A model generated the notes under the pieces. The model did not search any database. It was not told where the DNA came from and worked only from the letters and a program-made list of their open reading frames with translations. Positions 6,771 through 13,762 of a DNA stretch of 16,551 bases are shown here, piece after piece. Numbering within the stretch: the first letter of the stretch is position 1; each line of letters begins with the position of its first letter. Source of the DNA: an uncultured Collinsella sp. (GTDB lineage Bacteria; Actinomycetota; Coriobacteriia; Coriobacteriales; Coriobacteriaceae); the NCBI GenBank assembly GCA_900545995.1, contig URBM01000027.1, positions 1 through 16,551 on the forward strand, in the 5' to 3' direction. The position numbers were made by a program, and so were the translations under genes.

Positions 6771-7259
6771 TTATGCCTCACGCAGCCAGTCAAACGCCAC
6801 GCGCGGGGTACCGTCGGACACATACACGATGCCGGCGCGCTCAAACCCCGCCTTGAGACTCGCACCCTGCATGGGCAGGTTGTCCTGATGCGTGTCGATA
6901 CGCAGGTGGTTGGCGCGCTCCTTGGCAAAGGCAAACATCGCAGCCGCGATACCGTGCACGGTGCCATCGGATGCCACACGGTGCAGCACGGCGTACGGAG
7001 TGTCGCTACGCCATTGACCGTCCTCAATTACGTCATAGCACTCGTCCGGGCCCGGTAAAAAGGCAAACGTCGCCACCACGCGGCCGTCGACTTCGCACAC
7101 ATAGCTGCCACCGGCGGCGATATCGGCAGCCAGTTGCTCGGCAGAAGGCGTGCCCTCGGGCCACTGTGTGGCGTTGCCATGCGCGCGCATAAAGGCGCGG
7201 GCCGCGTCATAGATAGCCATGACAGCGGGAATGTCGGTATCGAGGGTTTTTCTGATCAT
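6771..7259 (-). CDS. GNAT-family N-acetyltransferase
   Basis: The 162-residue protein has a typical single-domain GNAT layout: an N-terminal IRKTLDTDIPAVMAIYDAAR strand-helix, a central beta strand VVATFAFLPG, the acetyl-CoA region AVLHRVASDGTVHGIAAAMF, and a C-terminal HLRIDTHQDNLPMQ...KAGF motif (from about residue 119). The last element, a strand followed by N-x-P and a helix ending in GF, is typical of the RimI-like branch. The substrate is unknown. The start is ambiguous: GAGGT lies 6 bases before GTG at 7262 and 9 bases before ATG at 7259; ATG is preferred. It is divergent from the small zinc-finger gene at 7337, with a 30-bp dyad in the spacer. Confidence 0.85.
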   Translation of the reverse strand: MIRKTLDTDIPAVMAIYDAARAFMRAHGNATQWPEGTPSAEQLAADIAAGGSYVCEVDGRVVATFAFLPGPDECYDVIEDGQWRSDTPYAVLHRVASDGTVHGIAAAMFAFAKERANHLRIDTHQDNLPMQGASLKAGFERAGIVYVSDGTPRVAFDWLREA

Positions 7260-7281
7260 CACGCGGCGACCTCACGTTTAT

Positions 7282-7311
7282 TGGTATCACTTTGATTGGG
7301 CAATGATACCA
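7282..7311. promoter_or_regulatory. Operator-like inverted repeat in a divergent promoter region
   Basis: TGGTATCA (7282-7289) and TGATACCA (7304-7311) are perfect 8-bp arms 14 bp apart. Their centres are 22 bp apart, about two helical turns, as for a dimer-bound operator. The dyad lies between the divergent starts at 7259 and 7337. Clear -10/-35 pairs were not resolved. Confidence 0.4.
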
Positions 7312-7336
7312 GCGTTTGGAGAGAGGCACGAAGCAG

Positions 7337-7633
7337 ATGGGGAGCAAAAAGCGAGCCGCTTGGTCAAAAGCCAAAAGCGAGTTTTTGGGCGCTGCCACGG
7401 GCGGCGATATGAGCGACCTGTTTGCGCGCGAAGACGAGCGCCGCGACGCCCTGAACGCCGAGCGCGACGAGGCCTGGCGCTACAAATCGTGCGAGCGCAA
7501 AAACCGTTACGACACGCGCGCCGAGGCCGAGGCAGTTATGGCCGACTGCGAAAGCCGCGGGCGGCGCGGTTTGGCCTGCTACAAATGCGAATACTGCGGC
7601 GGCTGGCACCTGACATCGCACCCTTGGAAATAG
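7337..7633 (+). CDS. Small zinc-finger-like protein with CxxCxxWHLTSH tail
   Basis: The 98-residue protein is charged and hydrophilic, with no signal peptide or membrane segment. After a basic start (GSKKRAAWSKAKSEF) and an acidic/arginine-rich helix, it has KNRYDTRAEAEAVM (residues 55-68) and the C-terminal motif CYKCEYCGGWHLTSH (81-95). Cys84, Cys87, His91 and His95 fit a C-x2-C-x3-H-x3-H zinc site; Cys81 is an alternative ligand. From memory, short proteins with this R-Y-x-T-x3-A ... Y-x-C-x2-C-x2-WHL pattern occur in actinobacteria and their phages without assigned function; nucleic-acid binding is a guess. ATG at 7337 is preferred over TTG at 7316; GGAGAGG lies 12 bases upstream, a slightly long spacing. 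It converges with rsmJ. Confidence 0.75.
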   Translation: MGSKKRAAWSKAKSEFLGAATGGDMSDLFAREDERRDALNAERDEAWRYKSCERKNRYDTRAEAEAVMADCESRGRRGLACYKCEYCGGWHLTSHPWK

Positions 7634-7681
7634 GCACCGCATCGGCACGGCACCGACGGAGCGCCAACCATCGCACGCAAG

Positions 7682-8386
7682 CTACGGGCGCGGCGGCACC
7701 AAGACATCGTAACGAACGGCCTTGCCCGCAAGTTGATAGCTCGGCTTAACACCGGCAAGCAGTGGCCCCTTCACCGGCCGCTTGATAACCAACTTGCGCG
7801 GGTGCACCGCAAGCGCAGCCTCAACCAGCGTCTCCTCATCGGCGCACGGCTGCTCCAGATGGTGCAAGAGTTGGAATTTCTTTTTAACCGCCGCGCTCTT
7901 GGTGCGTCCGGGAAACATGGGGTCCAGATACACCACGTCGGGAGCGGTGAGCTCGCCCCGCCCGATCAGCTCAGCTGTATGGTAAAGGCCGGCAATGCTG
8001 TCCTCGCCCGCATGTAAGCGCATGCGCGCCACGGCTGTCGCAAGCGCCGGATCATCTGCCGCGCGATCCAAAGCATCCTTGAGGAGCGCCGCGATCACGC
8101 AATCCTGCTCATACAGATCGACGGTAAAGCCCGCGGCCGACAGCAGCAGCGAATCCTCGCCAAAGCCTGCCGTGGCGTCAATCGCCCATGGGCTCTCGAT
8201 GCCTTTTGCGCGCGCAGCCTTTACCAGCAGTTCTTGCTGCAGACGGCCCTGCTTGAGCCGTGGAAGCATGCGGCCAAAATCGGCACGCAGCTCCATCGTG
8301 CCGTCGGTGAGCGTGAGGCCCTCGGACTTCCCGATCAGCTCAAGCCCCGCGGACCGAGCAACAGAAAAGGGATCGACGACGCCCAT
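7682..8386 (-). CDS. rsmJ: 16S rRNA (guanine1516-N2)-methyltransferase RsmJ
   Basis: The 234-residue protein matches the RsmJ/YhiQ family, which methylates N2 of G1516 (E. coli numbering) in 16S rRNA using S-adenosylmethionine. Diagnostic parts are DATAGFGEDS (residues 70-79), the SAM-binding loop; the acidic strand end YEQD (92-95), which binds the SAM ribose; and YLDPMFPGRTKSAAVKKK (153-170), the family's catalytic DPMFP motif with its lysine-rich follow-on. Length is close to the family norm of about 250. ATG at 8386 has AAGGAGT 5-6 bases upstream. The small membrane protein gene at 8450-8593 lies 63 bp upstream on the same strand and could share a transcript. The short spacer to the convergent gene ending at 7633 shows no strong terminator. 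Confidence 0.9.
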   Translation of the reverse strand: MGVVDPFSVARSAGLELIGKSEGLTLTDGTMELRADFGRMLPRLKQGRLQQELLVKAARAKGIESPWAIDATAGFGEDSLLLSAAGFTVDLYEQDCVIAALLKDALDRAADDPALATAVARMRLHAGEDSIAGLYHTAELIGRGELTAPDVVYLDPMFPGRTKSAAVKKKFQLLHHLEQPCADEETLVEAALAVHPRKLVIKRPVKGPLLAGVKPSYQLAGKAVRYDVLVPPRP

Positions 8387-8449
8387 GGGTACTCCTTAGC
8401 AAGCAAAACGAATACGTGAGCGCCGTTTGTGTCGGCACCCAACCGTCCG

Positions 8450-8593
8450 CTATTGTCCCACATGCGACATGGCCCACAGCATCGCAATACAAAGCACCGC
8501 CATCAATCCCGTGCACACAGTAGCGATCACGGAATCACTCATGCGCCTTCCCAACGACCGCGCCTCACGTACCTGCTCTGCTCCGTACATCAT
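8450..8593 (-). CDS. 47-aa single-span membrane protein, unannotated-type small ORF
   Basis: A 47-codon frame runs from ATGATG (8593/8590) to TAG (8450-8452). AGGAGG sits 4 bases before the first ATG and 7 before the second, the strongest ribosome site in the neighbourhood. The product has a charged N-terminus (YGAEQVREARSLGRRMSD) then one hydrophobic helix, SVIATVCTGLMAVLCIAMLW, and a short polar tail. This is the usual plan of a small inner-membrane protein with the basic segment in the cytoplasm. No family is recognised. It precedes rsmJ by 63 bp. The + strand frames over the same bases look like shadows and lack ribosome sites. The reading rests on ribosome site plus composition only. Confidence 0.65.
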   Translation of the reverse strand: MMYGAEQVREARSLGRRMSDSVIATVCTGLMAVLCIAMLWAMSHVGQ

Positions 8594-8820
8594 GGTTCCT
8601 CCTTCGGTCTAGCTCTTACCATGGCCCCATCATCGCAGCGCCGCGCATACGCTGCCATCGATTTGGCTTACGCCCAGCTTTCCTTTTTGAAAGGTTGGAC
8701 CGCACAGGCAAGAGACGCTTTCAAACGCATGCATCGCCCCGTTGAACTACAATGTGCTTCACCATATGTGCAGTACATTGGGTGCGCCAAGTTGGCGTAC
8801 TCGTATCGAAAGGACCAGCC

Positions 8821-9222
8821 ATGAGCTTCACTCGCAAGACTCTCAAAATCCTTGCTCTCATCTACTTTGTTTTGGGCATCGCCAGCCTCGTCACCGCCGG
8901 CGTCGGTATCGCCACGGGCGGTCTCGATTCCACGTACGGTTCGTACGCCACGCTCGCAGCGGTCGTGCTTATCGCCAAGGGTCTCGTCGACCTTGCCGCA
9001 GGCGTCGCCGGTATCAAGGGCGCCAACAAGCCTTCGCAGGTGGACGGCGCGTTTAAGCTCGGTATTGTTGCCGCGGTCGCCACGCTTGCCCAAGCGGTGC
9101 TCACGCTTCCCGCGTTTGGCGGCGACGCCATCAACTTTGGCGCCTTTGTCATCGTGGTGTACGACCTGTTCTTTGTCCAGCAGGCACACGCCGTTAAGGC
9201 CGAGAACAAGGACCGCCTGTAA
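8821..9222 (+). CDS. Small four-helix integral membrane protein, unknown function
   Basis: The 133-residue protein has four hydrophobic stretches: about residues 7-32 (LKILALIYFVLGIASLVTAG), 43-67, 80-98 (LGIVAAVATLAQAVLTLPAF) and 104-120. It has a basic N-terminus (SFTRK) and a polar C-terminal tail, AHAVKAENKDRL. Glycine-alanine-rich helices and the tight four-span layout suggest a compact bundle like other small uncharacterised actinobacterial membrane proteins; no enzyme motif is visible. ATG at 8821 follows AAAGGA with suitable spacing; the longer frame from 8752 lacks a ribosome site. A weak promoter candidate, TTGAAC-N17-TATGTG, lies at 8742-8770. It ends before a strong bidirectional terminator and converges with rlmA. 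The 8594-8820 spacer upstream holds no other gene that I can support. Confidence 0.75.
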   Translation: MSFTRKTLKILALIYFVLGIASLVTAGVGIATGGLDSTYGSYATLAAVVLIAKGLVDLAAGVAGIKGANKPSQVDGAFKLGIVAAVATLAQAVLTLPAFGGDAINFGAFVIVVYDLFFVQQAHAVKAENKDRL

Positions 9223-9260
9223 GCGCTCGCTTCTCATAACCTCTGCAGCCAAGCAACTAA

Positions 9261-9296
9261 AAAGGGCCGATCGCGCATCTCCGCGGTCGGCCCTTT
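9261..9296. terminator. Bidirectional intrinsic terminator
   Basis: AAAGGGCCGA and CGCG pair with CGCG and TCGGCCCTTT, with one T-G wobble and a 6-base loop. On the minus strand the stem runs into TTTTT; on the + strand TTT ends the stem. It lies between two convergent genes (8821-9222 and 9351-10166), so it likely ends both. Confidence 0.85.
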
Positions 9297-9312
9297 ACGT
9301 TTGCCCAGATAA

Positions 9313-9349
9313 AACCTACCAAAATAAACCTGTCCCTTTTTGGCAGGTT
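9313..9349. repeat. Palindromic element with AAAGGGACAGG core after rlmA
   Basis: AACCTACCAAAA (9313-9324) pairs with TTTTGGCAGGTT (9338-9349) with one mismatch; an inner AACCTG/CAGGTT pairing competes with it. Read on the minus strand it contains AAAGGGACAG, the same core as the repeats at 118-4520 but with different arms. It starts one base after the rlmA stop (9351-9353). Confidence 0.65.
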
Positions 9350-9350
9350 G

Positions 9351-10166
9351 TTAGCTGTGGCGGTACTCGGCGATGATGAAGTCGATGTCAGTCTGAAGGG
9401 TATCGAGGTTTGCCAGGCGCTCTTTGTCGGCGGGGCGCGTGCGGTAGTAGTACGGCGCCATCTGGAACACCGCCTCGATGTCCGCCTGGGTCTGAAGCGT
9501 AATATTCGCAGACACCCGCTGCGTTCCGACCAACTCGAGCTCGGTGGTCTTCGGCAGCTTCTCGTCGTTAAGGTACGGCGTGTCGTAGAGTACCTCCTTG
9601 AGCCCAAACAGATGGCGGGCACCCGGCACCACGGTGTAGAGCGAACCCTCCGGTGCCAGCACGCGGGCAAACTCGCGCTCATTAAAGGGAGCAAAGAGCT
9701 CGGTCACCATATCGAAGGCGCCATCGGGCACGGGGATATCCTTCATGTTGGCCACAAAATAGGTCGCATCGCCGCGCTTGGCCGCAAGGCGCACCATCTC
9801 TTTGCCCAGGTCGAACCCGTAAGCATCCACGCCCGGCACTGCGCCCATGGCGCTGGTGTAATAGCCCTCGCCGCAGCAAATATCGAGCAAGGGCAGCGGC
9901 TTGTCCGACGTAGCCGCGCACCGCTGAGCTCGTTCGCGCACGAGCTCGACCATCGTATCGCGCAACGGCGCATAGTAACCGCGGTTCAGAAAGTCGCGAC
10001 GGCTGCGCGCCTGTGACTTGGGATCGCCCATGGAGTCGCCGCTCTTGGACGAGCGCAGTAGATATAGATAGCCCTCGCGCGCACGGTCAAACCGGTGTCC
10101 GCCCGCACATGCAGCACCGCGCTCATTGTCCACCAACGGCTCATGGCAAACGGGACACAACAACAT
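9351..10166 (-). CDS. rlmA: 23S rRNA (guanine-N1)-methyltransferase, RlmA family
   Basis: The 271-residue protein begins with the family's zinc finger, Cys4, Cys7, Cys20 and His24 (LLCPVCHEPL ... CAGGH), which recognises the 23S rRNA hairpin 35 region. RSRRDFLNRGYYAPLRD (residues 55-70) is also typical. The SAM-binding motif is LLDICCGEGYY (93-103), followed by the acidic strand FDLGKEM. Members methylate N1 of G745 (RlmAI, Gram-negative) or G748 (RlmAII/TlrB, Gram-positive, linked to tylosin resistance); a Gram-positive host makes G748 more likely, but this is not decided by sequence here. ATG at 10166 has AAGGAGTT upstream. The stop is followed one base later by a palindromic element, then by the shared terminator. 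A possible promoter, ATGACT-N17-GACAAT, would place its -35 in the arm of the 10224-10279 palindrome. Confidence 0.92.
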   Translation of the reverse strand: MLLCPVCHEPLVDNERGAACAGGHRFDRAREGYLYLLRSSKSGDSMGDPKSQARSRRDFLNRGYYAPLRDTMVELVRERAQRCAATSDKPLPLLDICCGEGYYTSAMGAVPGVDAYGFDLGKEMVRLAAKRGDATYFVANMKDIPVPDGAFDMVTELFAPFNEREFARVLAPEGSLYTVVPGARHLFGLKEVLYDTPYLNDEKLPKTTELELVGTQRVSANITLQTQADIEAVFQMAPYYYRTRPADKERLANLDTLQTDIDFIIAEYRHS

Positions 10167-10223
10167 GGCAACTCCTTAGCGCGAACAACACAACGCCCAC
10201 CATTGTCGCACGCCTTTCCCACC

Positions 10224-10279
10224 TAGTCATTGGGGACGTTCTTGAATGACTAGTCGTTTAAGGACGTCCCCAATGACTA
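10224..10279. repeat. 56-bp near-perfect palindrome with GGGGACGT arms
   Basis: TAGTCATTGGGGACGT (10224-10239) pairs perfectly with ACGTCCCCAATGACTA (10264-10279). The inner part continues to a GACTAGTC centre with only three non-Watson-Crick positions. All three are T-G or G-T on the + strand, so + strand RNA would pair throughout with wobbles, while minus-strand RNA would have A-C mismatches. The element sits in the rlmA/MATE divergent spacer and shares a GGGAC core with the other palindromes in the window. Confidence 0.85.
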
Positions 10280-10287
10280 CAAGGAGT

Positions 10288-10330
10288 GTCCCCAGCTGCC
10301 GACAGAAAAGGAACGTCCCTAAGTGCCGAC
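10288..10330. repeat. Imperfect tandem-spaced direct repeat next to the palindrome
   Basis: GTCCCCAGCTGCCGAC (10288-10303) and GTCCCTAAGTGCCGAC (10315-10330) match at 13 of 16 positions with a 27-bp period. They again carry GTCCC, and lie just outside the 56-bp palindrome. They may be remnants of further GGGAC-type elements or regulator sites for the MATE gene. Confidence 0.5.
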
Positions 10331-10398
10331 TGGTTGCATTAGGAGTATCATCATCTGCGCAAATAAGCACGAAAGAGCATATTAGAGATTGAGAGCGT

Positions 10399-11781
10399 AT
10401 GGCTGACACCGTATCTAAGCACATTGACATGACCACCGGCTCGCTGTGGCGCAATATTCCCCTGTTCGCCTTCCCCGTGGCCGCCACGAGCATCTTGGAG
10501 CAACTGTCGAACCTCATCGCCACGGTCATCATCGGTAACTTCTCGGGCGACCAGGGAACCCTCGCCATGGCGGCGGTCGGCTCCAATGTTCCGCTTACCA
10601 GTCTTATGCTCAACCTGTTTATTGGCATGTCGCTTGGCTCCAACGTGGTCATCGCCAACGCTATCGGCCGCAACGATCAGAACATGGTCAAACGCGCCGT
10701 CCATACCTCGATTTTAATGGCGCTCGTAGGCTTTGTCGTCATCGCCCTGGGCGAGATCTTTGCCGAGCCCATGCTCGCCGCGCTCAACGTTCCTGCCGAG
10801 ACCATGCCGCTCGCTTCGCTCTACCTACGCGTCTTTTTGCTGAGCATGCCCTCGATCTTGCTTTACAACTTTGAGGCCGCGATCTTCCGCTCCGTCGGCA
10901 TCACCCGCATGCCGCTGCAGGCGCTTGCCGTGTCCACCGTCCTCAACATTGGCCTGGACCTCATCTTTGTCCCCGCACTCCACTGGGGCGTCGCGGGCGT
11001 CGCCATCGCCACCGCCATCGCCTACACCGTCAGCGCAGCTACACTCTTTATCCGCCTGCTCAAGACCGACTCCGTCGTCCGCGTCACCCCACGCGACCTG
11101 GCTATCGACCCTGTCGCCCTTAAGCGCATCGTCAAGATCGGCCTGCCCGCCGGCATCCAAAGCGCCGTCTTTGCTGTCGCCAACATCATCATCCAGTCTG
11201 CCATCAACAGTCTGGGCACCGAGGTCATGGCCGCATCGAGTGCCGCCATGAGCCTGGAGTACGTGTGCTACAACCTGCTCAACAGCTTTAGCCAGGCTTG
11301 CACCACCTTTGTGGGACAAAACCACGGTGCCCGCCAGATCGACCGCTGCACCAAGACGCTCAAGGTCTGCCTGGTCGAAGGCGGTATCGTTGCACTCACC
11401 ACGATTATCGTTATTGTCGGCTTGGGGCGCGAGATCCTATCGCTGTTCAACAGCGATCCCAACATCGTCTCGATCGGCTATATCCGCGTATGCTCGATCT
11501 TCCCGGCGTACGCCTTTAGCATGTTCTACGAAAACATGTCCGGCTACCTGCGCGGCTTTGGTATCTCGCTCACCCCCGCCCTCATCACCATGATCTGCGT
11601 CTGCGGCATCCGCTTCTATTGGGTGTTCTGCGTGTTCCCGCACTTCCGCACCTTTGCGAACGTCATGATGGTCTACCCCATCAGCCTGGGCACCACGGCA
11701 TTCTTTATGGTCGTGGCGGTACTACTCTGCCACCCGGCACGCACCTATCGCGCCACCCAAGCCAAAGCAACAGCCCGCTAA
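10399..11781 (+). CDS. MATE-family multidrug/toxin efflux transporter
   Basis: The 460-residue protein has about 12 membrane helices in two homologous halves, the MATE fold. Such carriers export cationic drugs or metabolites in exchange for Na+ or H+. The N-terminus GSLWRNIPLFAFPVAATSIL enters helix 1, followed by QLSNLIATVIIGNFSG (the family's conserved helix 1-2 asparagine/aspartate region) and GMSLGSNVVIANAIGRND. The second half repeats this with IGLPAGIQSAVFAVANIIIQ and CTTFVGQNHGARQIDR, matching the MATE F-x-GQ-N-x-GA motif. The substrate is unknown. ATG at 10399 has only a weak GAGAG ribosome site. The gene is divergent from rlmA; the 232-bp spacer is mostly repeats. It converges on the LysR gene with a 27-bp gap and no clear terminator between. 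Confidence 0.92.
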   Translation: MADTVSKHIDMTTGSLWRNIPLFAFPVAATSILEQLSNLIATVIIGNFSGDQGTLAMAAVGSNVPLTSLMLNLFIGMSLGSNVVIANAIGRNDQNMVKRAVHTSILMALVGFVVIALGEIFAEPMLAALNVPAETMPLASLYLRVFLLSMPSILLYNFEAAIFRSVGITRMPLQALAVSTVLNIGLDLIFVPALHWGVAGVAIATAIAYTVSAATLFIRLLKTDSVVRVTPRDLAIDPVALKRIVKIGLPAGIQSAVFAVANIIIQSAINSLGTEVMAASSAAMSLEYVCYNLLNSFSQACTTFVGQNHGARQIDRCTKTLKVCLVEGGIVALTTIIVIVGLGREILSLFNSDPNIVSIGYIRVCSIFPAYAFSMFYENMSGYLRGFGISLTPALITMICVCGIRFYWVFCVFPHFRTFANVMMVYPISLGTTAFFMVVAVLLCHPARTYRATQAKATAR

Positions 11782-11808
11782 ACACCGCACTCAACGCCAC
11801 GCCAGTCA

Positions 11809-12675
11809 TTAATTGACAATATGTGAGCTCATATAGTCGATAAAGCGCCTCGTGGCGATGGGCATGGTGTCCCAGCTGCGCCAGGCGGCCACCACGTCGC
11901 GCGAGGGGGCATGCACGATGGGCCGCACACGAATATCGGCTCGCATGCCCTCCACAGTACGACGATAGAGCATGCTCACGCCTAGGCCCTCCTCCACCAT
12001 CGCCATGATGGTGTAGTCATCGGTCACCTCACTCGTCACGTGCGGCGACAGCCCATGCGTTGCGAATGCATCGAGCACCAGACTCTGTTCGCCCTCATCC
12101 AGCAGCACAAACGGCTCGGACGCCAGGTCGGCAAGTGTCACCTTTTCCTTTGCCGTCAGCGGATGCTCGGCCGGCAACAATGCTACCAACTCGTCGTGAT
12201 AGACGACGCGCTTCTCGAGCCCAGCGGTAAATCCGCGTGCCGTAAAACAAAAATCAACCACGCCATCGTGCACCCATTGAGCGTTGCGCGTGTAATCGCC
12301 CTGTTTGAGGGTGAAGCGTACGCCCGGGTGCAGCGCACCAAAGTCGCGGATCACACGCGGCAGCACGGTACGACTCACGTTAGTAAACGTCGCGATGCGA
12401 ATATCGGTCGACGAAAGCCCCAGCAGCTCCTGGCGCTTGCCCTCGAGCTCGACCTCGGCGGTCACAATCTGGCGCAGGTACGGCAGATATTGTTTACCGT
12501 CGCGCGTAAGCGAAACGCCCTGCTTACCGCGCTCGATAAGTGTGGTGCCCAGCTCGCGCTCGAGCGCCTTGACGGCCTGGCTCACCGCACTTTGCGTATA
12601 GCCCAACTCGTCCGCCGCGGCCTTAAGACTGCCGCGATCGACCACCATACAAACAATCTGATACCGCGATGCCAT
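11809..12675 (-). CDS. LysR-family transcriptional regulator
   Basis: The 288-residue protein has an N-terminal winged helix-turn-helix (residues 1-60, with DRGSLKAAADELGYTQSAVS as the helix pair, then LERELGTTLIER), a linker helix, and a periplasmic-binding-like effector domain from about residue 90 (IRIATFTNVSRTVLPRVI onward). LysR proteins bind T-N11-A type dyads and usually activate a divergent target when their ligand binds. Its neighbour across a 157-bp spacer is the EamA transporter, the likely target. ATG at 12675 follows GGAGG with 5-base spacing. The ligand is unknown; a transported metabolite is a reasonable guess. Confidence 0.92.
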   Translation of the reverse strand: MASRYQIVCMVVDRGSLKAAADELGYTQSAVSQAVKALERELGTTLIERGKQGVSLTRDGKQYLPYLRQIVTAEVELEGKRQELLGLSSTDIRIATFTNVSRTVLPRVIRDFGALHPGVRFTLKQGDYTRNAQWVHDGVVDFCFTARGFTAGLEKRVVYHDELVALLPAEHPLTAKEKVTLADLASEPFVLLDEGEQSLVLDAFATHGLSPHVTSEVTDDYTIMAMVEEGLGVSMLYRRTVEGMRADIRVRPIVHAPSRDVVAAWRSWDTMPIATRRFIDYMSSHIVN

Positions 12676-12708
12676 CGTGCCTCCACATCAATGCAGCCGT
12701 AAAACGTT

Positions 12709-12738
12709 TTGCCAGGGTTTTTTCTGTCACATTAGTAT
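12709..12738 (+). promoter_or_regulatory. Sigma-70-type promoter of the EamA transporter
   Basis: TTGCCA (12709-12714, five of six -35 consensus bases) and TAGTAT (12733-12738, four of six -10 bases) are 18 bp apart. The expected start is near 12745, leaving a leader of about 88 bases. Confidence 0.5.
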
Positions 12739-12752
12739 TTCTTAATCATACT
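12734..12752. promoter_or_regulatory. Candidate LysR-binding dyad over the EamA -10
   Basis: AGTAT and ATACT are perfect arms 9 bp apart in an AT-rich centre. It lies in the lysR/EamA spacer and overlaps the -10 hexamer and probable start, so a protein bound there would block the transporter promoter. The call is by position and symmetry only. Confidence 0.45.
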
Positions 12753-12832
12753 GAAGATACATTCGCTTTACTACATCCAAATCTGGGAGCAGAATCCTTT
12801 GTGCGAAACCGTTCTGTAACAAAAGGAGTCCC

Positions 12833-13735
12833 ATGGATCGCAAAAAAGCAATCGCGCTCTCATTTTCCGTTCCCGTCGCATGGGGCTTTTCGTATCCCCT
12901 CATGAAGATCGGCATGGATAGCATGAACGCCACGAGCATCGTCGCGCTGCGCTGCCTCATCGCCTTCGCGGCCTGCCTGCTGCTCTTCCACAAGCGCACT
13001 TTCCACATTAACCGCGACCTGATGGTCCGCGCCGCCATTATCGGCGCCATCATGGCAACCGAGCTCACCTGCATGTGCCTGGGCTCCAGCCTCACGTCCG
13101 CCTCAACCGCCGGCTTTTTGCAGAGCCTGACGGTCGTGATCGTGCCATTTGCCAACGCCGCCCTGCTGCATCGCGCCCCGGAGCGCAAGGTACTCGTCGG
13201 CACCGCCATCGTCACCTGTGGCATGTTGCTGCTCTCGGGCGCCGACTTTACCAGCCTCAACCCCGGCGCGCTCATTATGCTGCTCTCCGCCTTTGTCTAT
13301 GCCGGCCATATCATCGTCGCCAAGCGTTTTGTCGAAGAAGTCGACCCGCTGTCCCTGGGTGTTTGGCAGCTGGGCTTCGGTGGCCTGTTCTCGGGCATCG
13401 CCGCGTTCACTTTTGGCGGCTTCACGCTTCCCAGCACGCCTAACGAGGTTATCGTCGTCGTTGCACTCGCACTCATCTGCTCTGCCTACGGCTTCATTAC
13501 GCAGACGCTCGTGCAGCCTCACGTGCCCGCCGAGACCACCGGTTTTGCCTTCTCGCTCGAGCCGGTTTGCTCCGCCGTCTTCTCGTTCTTCCTGGTTGGC
13601 GAGGTCCTGAGCCCCATCGCCTTCCTGGGTGCAGCTCTCATCCTCACCGGCGTCATGGTGGCAACCGTCGAGCTTCCGCGCCTTCGCGCGCATGGACAGG
13701 CTCGCATGGCAGGAGCGCCCGAGCAAGTCTCGTAG
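12833..13735 (+). CDS. EamA/DMT-superfamily transporter
   Basis: The 300-residue protein has ten hydrophobic helices as two EamA repeats. The first begins with AIALSFSVPVAWGFSYPLMK and includes ALRCLIAFAACLLL; the second begins with GALIMLLSAFVYAGHIIVAK and ends with the conserved LEPVCSAVFSFFLVGEVLSP and an ALILTGVMVA helix. The family (DMT, 10-TM) exports or imports amino acids, nucleotide precursors or related metabolites; substrate cannot be told. ATG at 12833 has AAAAGGAG upstream. Divergent from a LysR regulator, with a dyad over its promoter, it is a good candidate for LysR-controlled export. An 88-bp spacer with a weak hairpin separates it from ung. Confidence 0.9.
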   Translation: MDRKKAIALSFSVPVAWGFSYPLMKIGMDSMNATSIVALRCLIAFAACLLLFHKRTFHINRDLMVRAAIIGAIMATELTCMCLGSSLTSASTAGFLQSLTVVIVPFANAALLHRAPERKVLVGTAIVTCGMLLLSGADFTSLNPGALIMLLSAFVYAGHIIVAKRFVEEVDPLSLGVWQLGFGGLFSGIAAFTFGGFTLPSTPNEVIVVVALALICSAYGFITQTLVQPHVPAETTGFAFSLEPVCSAVFSFFLVGEVLSPIAFLGAALILTGVMVATVELPRLRAHGQARMAGAPEQVS

Positions 13736-13762
13736 ACCCCACTCTTCATACAGCCGCGGCAT

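Noticed and set aside
8429..8824. + strand frames over the rsmJ-to-membrane-protein spacer
   Set aside because: No ribosome site or hydrophobic pattern. The minus-strand 47-codon frame with AGGAGG explains 8450-8593 better.
10334..10398. A promoter for the MATE gene (TTGCAT, TATCAT, TATTAG hexamers)
   Set aside because: No pair of hexamers has 16-18 bp spacing with acceptable matches.
11782..11808. A terminator between the convergent MATE and LysR genes
   Set aside because: The 27-bp spacer has only a very short GTCA/TGAC pairing and no stable stem.
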